NCBI RefSeq assembly: GCF_005404945.1
Contig: NZ_BJDG01000012.1
Span: 30,548-94,547 of the forward strand
Direction: 5' to 3'
Source: Lactiplantibacillus pingfangensis
Lineage (GTDB): Bacteria > Bacillota > Bacilli > Lactobacillales > Lactobacillaceae
Length of the DNA: 64,000 bases
Position numbers and translations under genes: made by a program. Positions 43,996 through 51,801 of this stretch are shown here, piece after piece; the stretch's first letter is position 1, and each line of letters opens with the position of its first letter. The notes below the pieces were generated by a model. That model worked only from the letters and a program-made list of their open reading frames with translations, was not told where the DNA came from and made no database searches.

Positions 43996-44145
43996 ATGAT
44001 TAAGTTCATGCTGTCACTTTTTACGACTGGGGGAACCGCAATTATTGTGGCTCCTTTTTTATTGCATAAAATTGGTGCTTTGGTGCCGCATATGATTACT
44101 ATAAAATACGGATGCTTACCGCGAAATCAAAATGGTAATCGATAG
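43996..44145 (+). CDS. Hydrophobic 49-residue ORF (possible toxin-like peptide)
   Basis: Starts MIKFMLSLFTTGGTAIIVAP with GAGGTCAC upstream, one membrane segment and a basic tail. A hairpin GAACCGCAAT/ATTGTGGCTC with TTTTTT lies inside the ORF (~44035-44062), which could instead be a terminator of a short RNA. The size recalls type I toxins, but the Fst PxxxG motif is absent. Low confidence. Confidence 0.3.
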   Translation: MIKFMLSLFTTGGTAIIVAPFLLHKIGALVPHMITIKYGCLPRNQNGNR

Positions 44146-44266
44146 TCATTTAGGCAAGGATAAGTAGATGTTTAGCACATTCAGGTTGCCATGGCTAACC
44201 CTTGATGAAGGACGCCGAAACCGTCAACTGCGGGCAATTAACGATTCCGAGTGCCAACTAATCTAA
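44111..44266 (+). pseudogene. Decayed phage-like gene fragments
   Basis: An in-frame tail DAYREIKMVIDSHLGKDK ends at TAG 44165-44167, immediately followed by ATG 44168 opening a 32-codon frame (MFSTFRLPWLTLDEGRRNRQ...). GC is higher than around them, and both stop before the middle direct repeat. They look like the ends of former coding genes; family not recognised. Confidence 0.35.
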
Positions 44267-44269
44267 TGA

Positions 44270-44303
44270 CTCAAAGTGCTGGTGTAAGTATGTTTTCGAA
44301 CAT
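44270..44303 (+). repeat. Direct repeat 2 (diverged att-like site)
   Basis: CTCAAAGTGCTGGTGTAAGT then ATGTTTTCGAACAT resembles the repeats at 42631 and 45388 with several changes. The sequence after it resembles that after repeat 1, including an integrase-end-like stretch, suggesting two elements in tandem. Confidence 0.6.
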
Positions 44304-44805
44304 AGCCGATTGAGTTAACTACTTGGTTGTAAAAATCGCAATGCACTACAGCATCCTAGATTTGTAATCTTTACCATTTTTTTACAAGCAGCTCATGCAC
44401 GATCAGTTTCAAGACATCAAACGTAGTCAGACTCACAAGTTAGTCACCTCTGAAATAGGAGTATGCTTCAGATAAATCAATGCCTAAAGACTGTGTATAG
44501 AATAACATGTATCAGTACGAGAGTATGTTATGAGAATATAATGACAGCGTATTAATTAGTTTTTTGTCTAGTGATTTCAAAATTTCATCTGTACATATAT
44601 TTGATTTTAGCTATGAGATGGTCCCAAGTTTGTAATGGCTAAGAGCTGAAACATCACTAAGACATGATATAATGATGCTGAAACATGAGTCTTATGAAAT
44701 GAGACAAGTGATAATAAAGGCCTGAGCTACCGGAAAGCCCATGGGTTCAGCAATTAGATTCATAATCCAAAAAATCCTTGAATAAATGAAGGAGGATCAC
44801 CAGTC

Positions 44806-45033
44806 ATGATTATGGTTTACACATTGATTCTAGATAATGACGAGCTTCGTGTATATCAAGTGGCCTCCGACTGTGACGAAGGCACAATAACAGTGGATAA
44901 GCAAACACATAAAGCTAACTCACGGGGGCAGTTTAGTTCGATGTTTTCTAAAAATTTTATTGAAAATCTAGTTATTGGAACATTAAAATTTAAAGAAAAT
45001 CCACCCAAGGAGTTTACATACGGTGTTGGTTAG
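44806..45033 (+). CDS. Small hypothetical island protein
   Basis: A 75-aa acidic protein (MIMVYTLILDNDELRVYQVA at the start). AAGGAGGAT is eight bases before the ATG, and a hairpin GCATTCAAT/ATTGAGTGC with TTTTTA follows at 45035-45063. The well-formed signals suggest expression. No motif recognised. Confidence 0.6.
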   Translation: MIMVYTLILDNDELRVYQVASDCDEGTITVDKQTHKANSRGQFSSMFSKNFIENLVIGTLKFKENPPKEFTYGVG

Positions 45034-45034
45034 G

Positions 45035-45063
45035 GCATTCAATATAGATTGAGTGCTATTTTT
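45035..45063 (+). terminator. Terminator after the island hypothetical gene
   Basis: GCATTCAAT, a 4-base loop, ATTGAGTGC, then ATTTTTATA. Confidence 0.7.
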
Positions 45064-45182
45064 ATACTCTGATTATTCTAATCTCAAATTGCGATTTCAC
45101 TGCATTAACAAAGCATGAATAGATTGATTATTGATAAAACGTAAAGCATTGAAGAAAGTGGGACGGTGAATAGACTAATTCA

Positions 45183-45290
45183 ATCGTGGAAATGAATGGC
45201 GTTAAGAAGCGAGTTGCCATTGCACGAGAAGGGTTCGGCACGGATGACAGAAATACGACATAGGACCTGATTAATGCTTTTAAACAATAG
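45183..45290 (+). pseudogene. Decayed coding fragment with internal stop
   Basis: The frame reads IVEMNGVKKRVAIAREGFGT, then DDRNTT, TAG (45261-45263), DLINAFKQ, TAG. Protein-like text runs through the internal stop, as in a decayed gene. The rest of 45034-45509 has no gene. Confidence 0.35.
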
Positions 45291-45387
45291 GAAGAAGGAT
45301 TATTAATTACCAATAACTAATTATGCAGACACATACCAACAAGCGATTCAACGAAATTTTTACGATGTACACTTATTCTCAGCTCCA

Positions 45388-45422
45388 GTCAAAGTATTGT
45401 TGTAAGTACGTTTTCGAACATT
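45388..45422 (+). repeat. Direct repeat 3 (probable attR)
   Basis: 34 of 35 bases match repeat 1 (GTCAAAGTATTGTTGTAAGT...). It is followed by a dyad partner TTGTTCGAAAAC, likely the original chromosomal half. It lies 88 bases before the TetR gene. Confidence 0.75.
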
Positions 45423-45509
45423 CTATTAGTGAATTGTTCGAAAACCAACATTGGATTTTAAATTGATTGTGATAGGATGAAATTAACTTATATTTCTAGG
45501 GGTAAAGTC

Positions 45510-46079
45510 ATGACAAAAGATGTACGCAAAATTAAAACCGAACGTGACTTGCAAGTTGCCTTCGTTCAGCTATTAACGACAACTGGTTTTCGCCATATCA
45601 CTGTGGCGGATATTTGTCAGGCGTCGCTCACAAGCCGATCAACGTTCTATGCGCATTACTTAGATAAATATGATCTTTTGGAACAGATGGTGGCCCATTA
45701 TAGCGCGGTTTTCGCCAATCGCGTTGATTTGCGGTTCAATCAAATCATTACCGGTGATATTGACACCTTAGTTGCAGGTCTCTCAGTTGATATGGCTGAA
45801 AATCGTGTCGCAGTTCAGACGCTGTTTACTGTGCATGAACCGGAAGCGGATTTACAGGCCAATTTTCGGGCGATGCTGTTAAAAAAATGGCAGGGGTTCA
45901 TTGCTGAACAAGCGCCCCAGACAGACACGCCGACGGATTTAATTGCGGCCATGGGGACGAGTGTTCAAATGACCTTGATTGAATGGATTATTCAACATGG
46001 CGAACCAGCACTCGGTGGCGTGACGGATGCCGTGGACACGATTCGTAAAGCTGTACTTTTGCAGATCAAAACCGACTGA
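45510..46079 (+). CDS. TetR/AcrR-family regulator
   Basis: A 189-aa DNA-binding protein. The helix-turn-helix is ITVADICQASLTSRSTFYAHYLDKYDLLEQMV (about residues 30-62). The C-terminal domain includes WIIQHGEPALGGV, as in the dihydroxyacetone-kinase-type TetR group. The ATG at 45510 with AGGGG is preferred over an ATG at 45477. It may control its own promoter or the glycosylation genes nearby; not shown. Confidence 0.85.
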   Translation: MTKDVRKIKTERDLQVAFVQLLTTTGFRHITVADICQASLTSRSTFYAHYLDKYDLLEQMVAHYSAVFANRVDLRFNQIITGDIDTLVAGLSVDMAENRVAVQTLFTVHEPEADLQANFRAMLLKKWQGFIAEQAPQTDTPTDLIAAMGTSVQMTLIEWIIQHGEPALGGVTDAVDTIRKAVLLQIKTD

Positions 46080-46099
46080 GTAGTCTTGTCGTCAGTCAA

Positions 46100-46142
46100 A
46101 AAAGCGACGTTCTCAATTTACGGGAACGTCGCTTCGTTTTTT
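46100..46142 (+). terminator. Terminator after TetR gene
   Basis: AAGCGACGTTCTC/GGGAACGTCGCTT stem followed by CGTTTTTT; between convergent genes. Confidence 0.85.
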
Positions 46143-46180
46143 AGCTTAAATGTTTTATCTGCAACCTAGAAAGCTGATGC

Positions 46181-47164
46181 CTATTCTTGATCGTCGACTG
46201 ATTGAGACTGAGTTTCGCTGTAATCATCGGTTTCGATAATGTAACGAGGACGATGTTTAACTTCTGCAAAAATCTTGCCGATATATTCACCGATAATACT
46301 AATCCCAACCAACTGTACGCCACCTAAGAACCATAGACTGGTCATGAGTGACGCCCAACCGTTCGTGACGTTGCCAGTAAAGAAGCGAACTAGGGCATAG
46401 ATCATCATAATTAAACTGATGACAATGACGACGACCCCCAGTGACATGATTGCTTTGATTGGGGCAACTGAAAATGAGGTAATGCCATCTAAGGCAAATG
46501 AAATCATTTTCTTTAGTGGATATTTCGTTTCGCCGGCTAAGCGGGGTTTCCGTTGATAGTATAGTTTTTCGGAGCTATAACCCAATTGAGGAATAATACC
46601 ACGTAAGAAAAGATTACTTTCGTGGTATGACATTAAAGTTTCAACTGCTCGGCGTCCGAGTAAACGGAAGTCGGCGTGATCAGGCACAAGTTGGACGCCA
46701 ATCTGATTCATCAACTTGTAAAAAGTCTCGGCAGTCCAGCGTTTGAAAGACGAATCACTGGAGCGATCATTACGGACACCTAAAACGACTTCGTTACCTT
46801 CTTGAAAACTCGCGACCATTTGTGGGATGAGATTTTCATCATCTTGCAAGTCGGCATCAATGGTGATGACGGCATCTGCGTAGTTACCAGCAACTTTCAT
46901 CCCAGCCATTAAGGCATTTTGATGACCAAAATTACGACTGAATTTTAGTCCGGTGAAGATAGTGTCTTCGTTTTCTAAGTCTTGAATCAACGACCAAGTT
47001 TTATCTTTACTACCATCGTTGACAAATAAGATTTTACTTTCAGAACTAATTTGATTGTGATCGATCATATCGTACATAATTTTTTTGAGTACCGTTGCAG
47101 AAGATGGTAAAACGGCTTCTTCATTGTAGCAAGGTACGACAATGGCTAAATTTGTTTGTTTCAT
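46181..47164 (-). CDS. gtrB: Undecaprenyl-phosphate glycosyltransferase (GtrB/CsbB-like)
   Basis: A 327-aa family 2 glycosyltransferase. IVVPCYNEEAVLP (~9), FVNDGSKDKTW (~47), ITIDADLQDDENLI (~98, DxD-type metal site) and RPRLAGETKYPLKKM (~205) are typical of dolichol/undecaprenyl-phosphate sugar transferases. Two C-terminal membrane helices (~232-258 and ~272-300) follow. It should load a sugar onto undecaprenyl phosphate for use by a GT-C enzyme such as the one divergent at 47589. No GtrA flippase gene is adjacent. GAGGGGAA precedes the ATG. Confidence 0.92.
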   Translation of the reverse strand: MKQTNLAIVVPCYNEEAVLPSSATVLKKIMYDMIDHNQISSESKILFVNDGSKDKTWSLIQDLENEDTIFTGLKFSRNFGHQNALMAGMKVAGNYADAVITIDADLQDDENLIPQMVASFQEGNEVVLGVRNDRSSDSSFKRWTAETFYKLMNQIGVQLVPDHADFRLLGRRAVETLMSYHESNLFLRGIIPQLGYSSEKLYYQRKPRLAGETKYPLKKMISFALDGITSFSVAPIKAIMSLGVVVIVISLIMMIYALVRFFTGNVTNGWASLMTSLWFLGGVQLVGISIIGEYIGKIFAEVKHRPRYIIETDDYSETQSQSVDDQE

Positions 47165-47588
47165 GGTGACTTCCCCTCAAAATCTTTTTGTTACACTATT
47201 TATCAAAAATTATAGCTCTTAGTTGTGTGTTGTTAAATTATTATTTGTGCTGAAACAACAAATTAATTATACCTAAGTTGGCTAATAATGAGAAGAGGGC
47301 ACCTCATGAATTATAATAAGTTGAAATTGCTATTTTAATGAGTGATGACGGTTTAGGCCATTGATTGATAATGACTTGTGACGATAAAGACGGTTGTCGT
47401 TTGTTTAAAACTTAGCTAAATCTTAAAAAACGACGGTCACTAAGACTGCAATAATAAACAAGTGTGAAAAAATGAATAGTTTGCTATACTTCATTATTAT
47501 ATAACGTTATTTCAGTGTAAATAATTAGAACAGCTATTGTTCGAGAAAAAAGAAAATGAGAGTTAATTTTGAGAGGAGAATTCAACTT
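47165..47588 (+). other. AT-rich divergent promoter region
   Basis: About 420 bases between gtrB and GT-C paralogue 2. An extended -10 TGCTATACT (TATACT 47485-47490) points to the latter. GTCGTTT (~47397) pairs with AAACGAC (~47430), and the same area carries the TTAAGATTTAGCTAAG-type motif in reverse. No gene. Confidence 0.5.
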
Positions 47589-49640
47589 TTGAGTAGGCGG
47601 ATATTAGTATGGGTAAATTGGTTGGGTGCTGGATTATTAAGTTGGGTCGTTTTAATTGCAGCCTTTCAAACCAACAAACGATTTAGTGGGGAGACTTGGA
47701 TCAGCTCCGGTGTCCTGCTTTTATTGGCATTAGGACTATTAGTCATCCTAAATGGCTTGCGTCTCTGGCTTGCGAGGTTATCAAACCGAACCACTCGCTG
47801 GGTGCTCATTGGCCTGTTAGTGCTCATTGGCCTGATTCAATTGTATGTCGCACTTAACTTTGTTGACGGCACGCAAGCAGATTCATACATGGTTAGAAAC
47901 CAAGCCATTAATCTTGCGCAAGGCAATCATCACTGGCAAGACTATTTTCAATTGTATCCAAACAATGTTAATTTCACGCTGTTTGAAGCTGGCCTGATAA
48001 AGCTGTTTTTGGGTCTTGGCATTAAAACGCCGTGGGAATTCTTGAACATCTTACGCTTTTTGTGGTTGGATACGGCACTATTTTCTGGTTTATATTTGAT
48101 CAAAAAGTTCCATCGCTGGCAACCTGGGGCAATCAGCTTGACCTTAGCGTGGTTGTGCTACACGCCGTTGTATTTTTATGGTCTCGTTGCCTATACCGAT
48201 GCACTGGTATTGCCAATCGCGATTAATGTTTTGGCACTAATGTGGGCTGCAACTGCCACGACTGGTTGGCGTCATTGGAGCGCCTTAGTATTGAGTTGGT
48301 TATTACTGGCACTCGGGGTTGTGATGAAAAACAACTTGGTTGTTTTTTGGATTGCGTTGGCGATTGGCGTCCTGTTTGCGGCTATTCAGCGGCGACTTAA
48401 ATGGTCACTTTCAATCGAGTGGTTATTGGGAAGTGTTGCGGTCATCTTCCTATCAACGTCGGTTATGACGGGTATTGCCAGTCATGAGGGCTACCAAAAG
48501 GCCCCGGATAAGGCCACGCCAGTCACGAGCTGGATGGCCATCGGCTTAAATGAAAGGTCGTTTGGCAAGTATACAACCAAAGATTTTATGAGTGTGAAAC
48601 AGGCTAACACGGCTGCTGCTAAGAAACAAGTTGCGGCTAATCTTATCCACTCGCGGCTGAAAGCAATGAGCGCTGTGGATTTGGGAATACACGTTTCAAA
48701 CAAAATGGGCGTCTTTTTTGCCAAGGGTGATTTTGATGCGACAACTCAGATTGCCCAGTGGGTGAAGGTGCCGAAATGGTACTTGAATCGGCAACGTTCA
48801 CTGCATTTCTGGTTGCTGCTGAGCACGCAATGTTGGTATTTGATGTTTCTGATTGGGAGCATCTACTTGTTACTTTCACGTAAAGGTCAACAGTTAGCGG
48901 TTTCGGTATTTGCCTTGATGATCCTTGGACTGACGTTCTTTCACGTTGGTTTATGGGAAGTTTCGGCGAGATATGCGTTACCACTCTTACCAATCTTGAT
49001 GATTTTAGGGGTAATTGGTTGGTCAACCTGGCCAGGGATGGCCTTGGCACCGCGGCAGCGAAAGCTAGTCAGTTTGTTAGCGGTGGCCGGGACACTATTC
49101 TGTCTCGCGGTGACACTCCAGTTCAGTAAAGATCAACAGTCAGTGATGGCGATTCTTGATTTTCAACGAAATGGGTCATACGCGGCTAGCAGTACCACCC
49201 AACTGATTAAACCAACGCAACAAGTAACTAATCACATTCCGTTTAACATGGCCACTAACCAAATTCGCGTCTATCCGACTTCGACGACTGGTAAGGTTAC
49301 GGTCGTCCTCAAGAATGGCCGGCATGAATTGGCTCGTCGAACGGGTAATCCCGCCCAAGTGGTGACACTTGCCTATCCACGGACGGTTGGGTCAAGCTTG
49401 AGTCTTACGATTATTAATCGTGGGAAAACACCGGTTTCGTATTACACGGCGTTAGCGAACTTTTCACAATTAGATGGGACTATCACCAGTGGCCAACGGT
49501 CGTATTTACAACATTCGCTTAACTTGTTGCACGCGCCAGCGAACCTGACGAGCAATCGTGCGATTATTGTGATGTTGCTTGGTGAGCTGTTGCTGGTTGT
49601 CCTCAGCAGTCGACTTTTGCCGAAGCCCCAGCGCGATTAA
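47589..49640 (+). CDS. GT-C fold membrane glycosyltransferase-like protein (paralogue 2, TTG start)
   Basis: A 683-aa paralogue of the 40163 protein with the same plan: ~12 helices, the loop FVDGTQADSYMVRNQAINLA (~93), PNNVNFTLFEAGL, KMGVFFAKGDFD, HVGLWEVSARYALPLLPILM, and a beta-rich exterior tail (~530-650). The TTG at 47589 with AGAGGAG upstream aligns the N-terminus (MSRRILVWVNWLG) with the paralogue; an ATG at 47556 lacks a ribosome site. Divergent from gtrB, so the two probably form one surface-glycosylation system. Confidence 0.83.
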   Translation: MSRRILVWVNWLGAGLLSWVVLIAAFQTNKRFSGETWISSGVLLLLALGLLVILNGLRLWLARLSNRTTRWVLIGLLVLIGLIQLYVALNFVDGTQADSYMVRNQAINLAQGNHHWQDYFQLYPNNVNFTLFEAGLIKLFLGLGIKTPWEFLNILRFLWLDTALFSGLYLIKKFHRWQPGAISLTLAWLCYTPLYFYGLVAYTDALVLPIAINVLALMWAATATTGWRHWSALVLSWLLLALGVVMKNNLVVFWIALAIGVLFAAIQRRLKWSLSIEWLLGSVAVIFLSTSVMTGIASHEGYQKAPDKATPVTSWMAIGLNERSFGKYTTKDFMSVKQANTAAAKKQVAANLIHSRLKAMSAVDLGIHVSNKMGVFFAKGDFDATTQIAQWVKVPKWYLNRQRSLHFWLLLSTQCWYLMFLIGSIYLLLSRKGQQLAVSVFALMILGLTFFHVGLWEVSARYALPLLPILMILGVIGWSTWPGMALAPRQRKLVSLLAVAGTLFCLAVTLQFSKDQQSVMAILDFQRNGSYAASSTTQLIKPTQQVTNHIPFNMATNQIRVYPTSTTGKVTVVLKNGRHELARRTGNPAQVVTLAYPRTVGSSLSLTIINRGKTPVSYYTALANFSQLDGTITSGQRSYLQHSLNLLHAPANLTSNRAIIVMLLGELLLVVLSSRLLPKPQRD

Positions 49641-49661
49641 CACACAACAATACACGAAAGA

Positions 49662-49694
49662 AATCAATTCAGTTGCGAATTGGTTTTTTTTTTT
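49662..49694 (+). terminator. Terminator of GT-C paralogue 2
   Basis: AATCAATTC/GAATTGGTT stem followed by a run of ten or more T. Confidence 0.85.
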
Positions 49695-49756
49695 AGGTTG
49701 ATGTTAAAGGTTGAAAGACGAAAATCACTAAAGGACTGGTCGCTTGAGATGGTATA

Positions 49757-49799
49757 CAAAAGTAGGTGTCGATGAACTTGCCATCAACACCTATTTTTG
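49757..49799 (-). terminator. Terminator of the CAT-like operon
   Basis: CAAAAATAGGTGTTGATG pairs with CATCGACACCTACTTTTG on the minus strand (two mismatches), four bases after the CAT-like stop. Confidence 0.75.
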
Positions 49800-49802
49800 T
49801 GT

Positions 49803-50471
49803 TCAGTTTAAATTCAGTTCAGGTTGCTTAAAGACCGTTTGTAACTCGTTTAGGAAGCTGCTGACATGGTAACCATCCGCAACGGCGTGATGAACCGTCA
49901 TTGAGAGTGGCATCATGGTACGCTGGTCAGCGTGAGTCGTAAATTTACCGGCTTGAAAAACTGGTAAAAATGATTGGAGCAGCGTAAAGGGCAATGGCGT
50001 ATAACTTGTAAAATCAAGCCAGGGCAGACTTCCAATCGTGAATAAGTTAGCCGATACTGGTGGTTTCGGCATGGGTCCCGGTATTTGACCATATTGCTGC
50101 TGATCAGCTAAATAGGCTGCATAAAAGGATTGAAAATTTTGGTCATAAGCGGTCCAAAGGTTTGATATCGTGTGATCCGCATGCATCACCGTGTAGGACG
50201 GGTGCACGACGTCGTAGGTCACAAGTTGGTCATCGACACGCCCGATACGAAATTCAGGGTGCTTGGTCAATAAGCGACTGACTAAGTATAAATAAGCAGC
50301 GTTGAATTTGACGTTGTTCAGCTTAGTCCAGGCTAGCGTTGCACTAATATCTAGTGTGACGGTCACAGTAAAGCCGGTTGGCATCATTTTAGTGAAATAG
50401 TAAAAATAGTCGCGCCGTGGCCAGTTAACTTGGTCAATCGGTGTGAAGTGGGTGTTTAAAGGCTTAGTCAT
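49803..50471 (-). CDS. Chloramphenicol acetyltransferase-like protein
   Basis: A 222-aa CAT-family acyltransferase. The catalytic motif HHAVADGYHVSSFL (HHxxxDG) is at residues ~192-205, with PRRDYFYYFTK near the N-terminus and FTIGSLPWLDFTSYTPLP (~140) in the acceptor region. It may O-acetylate a phenicol or another small alcohol; resistance is not proven. The ATG at 50471 (GGGAGC upstream) overlaps the end of the GIY-YIG gene by 8 bases. Confidence 0.86.
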   Translation of the reverse strand: MTKPLNTHFTPIDQVNWPRRDYFYYFTKMMPTGFTVTVTLDISATLAWTKLNNVKFNAAYLYLVSRLLTKHPEFRIGRVDDQLVTYDVVHPSYTVMHADHTISNLWTAYDQNFQSFYAAYLADQQQYGQIPGPMPKPPVSANLFTIGSLPWLDFTSYTPLPFTLLQSFLPVFQAGKFTTHADQRTMMPLSMTVHHAVADGYHVSSFLNELQTVFKQPELNLN

Positions 50472-50841
50472 GATTTTGCTCCCAATCTTTAGGTCGACGG
50501 TTATAACCGATTTCGTCAAATGGCTGTAGTCGGTGTAACCAAGTGTTTTTTAAGTCTTTTAAGGTTTGACGCATGTTGATCACGTCGGCGGCATCCTTTT
50601 TCCAAAGAATTTGATAATCAAAATCTTCACCGGCTTGGGCTTGCCAATCTTGTTGGAACGGCGTGCCATGATAAAAATCTTTATTCAGGTTCAGTTGGTA
50701 GAAGGCCCAACGATTGTGCAGATTTGCCGCAGTATCAATAAAGATTTTGTGATTACGACGATTCTGAATTTGAATGACGCCATAGTAAGTCGGTCGTAAT
50801 TTATACGCTTGTTGTAGTTGTTGTTTTCGATTTGATTCCAT
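50464..50841 (-). CDS. GIY-YIG nuclease-like protein
   Basis: A 125-aa single-domain protein. YYGVIQIQNRRNHKIFID (~19-36) corresponds to the GIY...YIG strands in altered form, and NLHNRWAFYQLNLN supplies the Arg helix. Small stand-alone members of this kind occur in lactobacilli; substrate unknown. It is second in a three-gene operon, three bases after the DUF2087 gene. Confidence 0.7.
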   Translation of the reverse strand: MESNRKQQLQQAYKLRPTYYGVIQIQNRRNHKIFIDTAANLHNRWAFYQLNLNKDFYHGTPFQQDWQAQAGEDFDYQILWKKDAADVINMRQTLKDLKNTWLHRLQPFDEIGYNRRPKDWEQNHD

Positions 50842-50844
50842 GAA

Positions 50845-51573
50845 TTAATCCTTTCGGTTGTCAGTGGGACGTTGGTATTGGCGACCATCGGCACGACGTT
50901 GTAGGAAACCATAGTCTACCAAATAACGCCGCACAGTGACATAGTCAAAATAAATTGGCTTTAAGTAGGCATTGATCTCCGGTTCAGTGAGCAGCTGTCC
51001 AGTCGGAATTTCCGTAATAATCCGTGTTAAGACAATGATGATCACTTTTTGCTTTTTCGGCCACCGCTTCAGGCGAATCGGGTCCTGGTCAAAGTCAAAA
51101 TACTGTTGCAAAGTCTGGGCAACTTTATCTTCTGTAATGAGCCAGCGATCATCTAACAACGTTGCTTGTGCGGGTGGTTCGATTAACTGGTCCGCTGCGG
51201 CAGTCTGTGCAAAGACACTTTCATAGATTGCGAGGTACAATTTGGCCTGTTTGGCTTTTTCGCGGAAGGTGAATTTTTGATGGCGAATGGTCGCCGCTGC
51301 CACTTGCAGCTGTTCAGCCAGTTCTTGATCCTTAATACCGCTAGCGAAGGCGGTCAATAAATCTTGCTGCTTAGGCGTTAAGGTATTATAGCGACTTTTT
51401 AAATGGACCAATTGCGACCGATTGCCGCCATGCACCAAATTCAGATGTTCCTCACGCTGTTTAGGTAATGAGTCTGATGGCCAAGTGGCTTGACAGTAAT
51501 TACAAGCAAAACCAGTTGCGATTGAATGCCAACCGCTTTTTAGGTCATCGAGACTTAAAGTTGTAAAATTCAT
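50845..51573 (-). CDS. DUF2087-domain transcriptional regulator
   Basis: A 242-aa protein. CNYCQATW...HLNLVHGG (~25-48) looks like a C2H2-type zinc site; LTPKQQDLLTAFASGIKDQELAEQLQVAAATIRHQKF (~65-100) is a LuxR-type helix-turn-helix; the C-terminal DUF2087 (~165-235) includes RWPKKQKVIIIVLTRI and YDYVTVRRYLVDYGFLQR-like YFDYVTVRRYLVDYG. GGAGG precedes the ATG. First gene of the operon, probably autoregulating. Confidence 0.83.
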   Translation of the reverse strand: MNFTTLSLDDLKSGWHSIATGFACNYCQATWPSDSLPKQREEHLNLVHGGNRSQLVHLKSRYNTLTPKQQDLLTAFASGIKDQELAEQLQVAAATIRHQKFTFREKAKQAKLYLAIYESVFAQTAAADQLIEPPAQATLLDDRWLITEDKVAQTLQQYFDFDQDPIRLKRWPKKQKVIIIVLTRIITEIPTGQLLTEPEINAYLKPIYFDYVTVRRYLVDYGFLQRRADGRQYQRPTDNRKD

Positions 51574-51596
51574 TGGCCAACCTCCTTAATGGCACT

Positions 51597-51663
51597 ATTT
51601 TAACGATGTTTATCAATATAGTCAACGTATTTGCGCAAAATGTTTATGAATATGATAAACATT
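51597..51663 (-). promoter_or_regulatory. DUF2087 operon promoter with repeated operator
   Basis: On the minus strand TTGACT (51625-51620), 17 bases, then TAAAAT (51602-51597). TGATAAACAT lies in the spacer (51615-51606), and a dyad AATGTTTAT/ATAAACATT (51639-51663) lies upstream of the -35. The repeated half-site suggests a regulator, perhaps the DUF2087 protein. Confidence 0.7.
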
Positions 51664-51725
51664 GTCAGTGTGACTAATTCTAAAGAATAAAAGTTACAAA
51701 AAATAAGAATAGTTTTGAATAATTA

Positions 51726-51780
51726 TTGTATTTTTGTTACATAAGCGCTATAGTTATTTTGAAAGATGGAAACGATTACA
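51726..51780 (+). promoter_or_regulatory. MurNAc operon promoter with cre site
   Basis: TTGTAT (51726-51731), a 17-base spacer and TATAGT (51749-51754). TGGAAACGATTACA at 51767-51780 is a full match to the CcpA consensus TGNAANCGNTNNCA, placed just after the transcription start, where CcpA blocks transcription. Confidence 0.8.
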
Positions 51781-51801
51781 TTTGCGAGAGGAGGATACAA
51801 A

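Larger units (their letters stand above)
43842..44805. other. Island interior with gene debris
   Basis: Nearly 1 kb without an intact recognised gene. It contains a 49-codon hydrophobic ORF (43996-44145), fragments at 44111-44167 (DAYREIKMVIDSHLGKDK, stop) and 44168-44266 (MFSTFRLPWLTLDEGRRNRQ onward), the middle repeat (44270-44303), and an integrase-end-like sequence after it (44304-44380: AAAATCGCAATG, GATTTGTAAT) without a usable frame. Confidence 0.5.

Noticed and set aside
42631..45422. CRISPR array
   Set aside because: The three related repeats are over 1 kb apart with gene debris between them, not regularly spaced units.
48643..49050. 135-codon ORF opposite GT-C paralogue 2
   Set aside because: Shadow of a membrane protein gene that aligns with its paralogue over this region.
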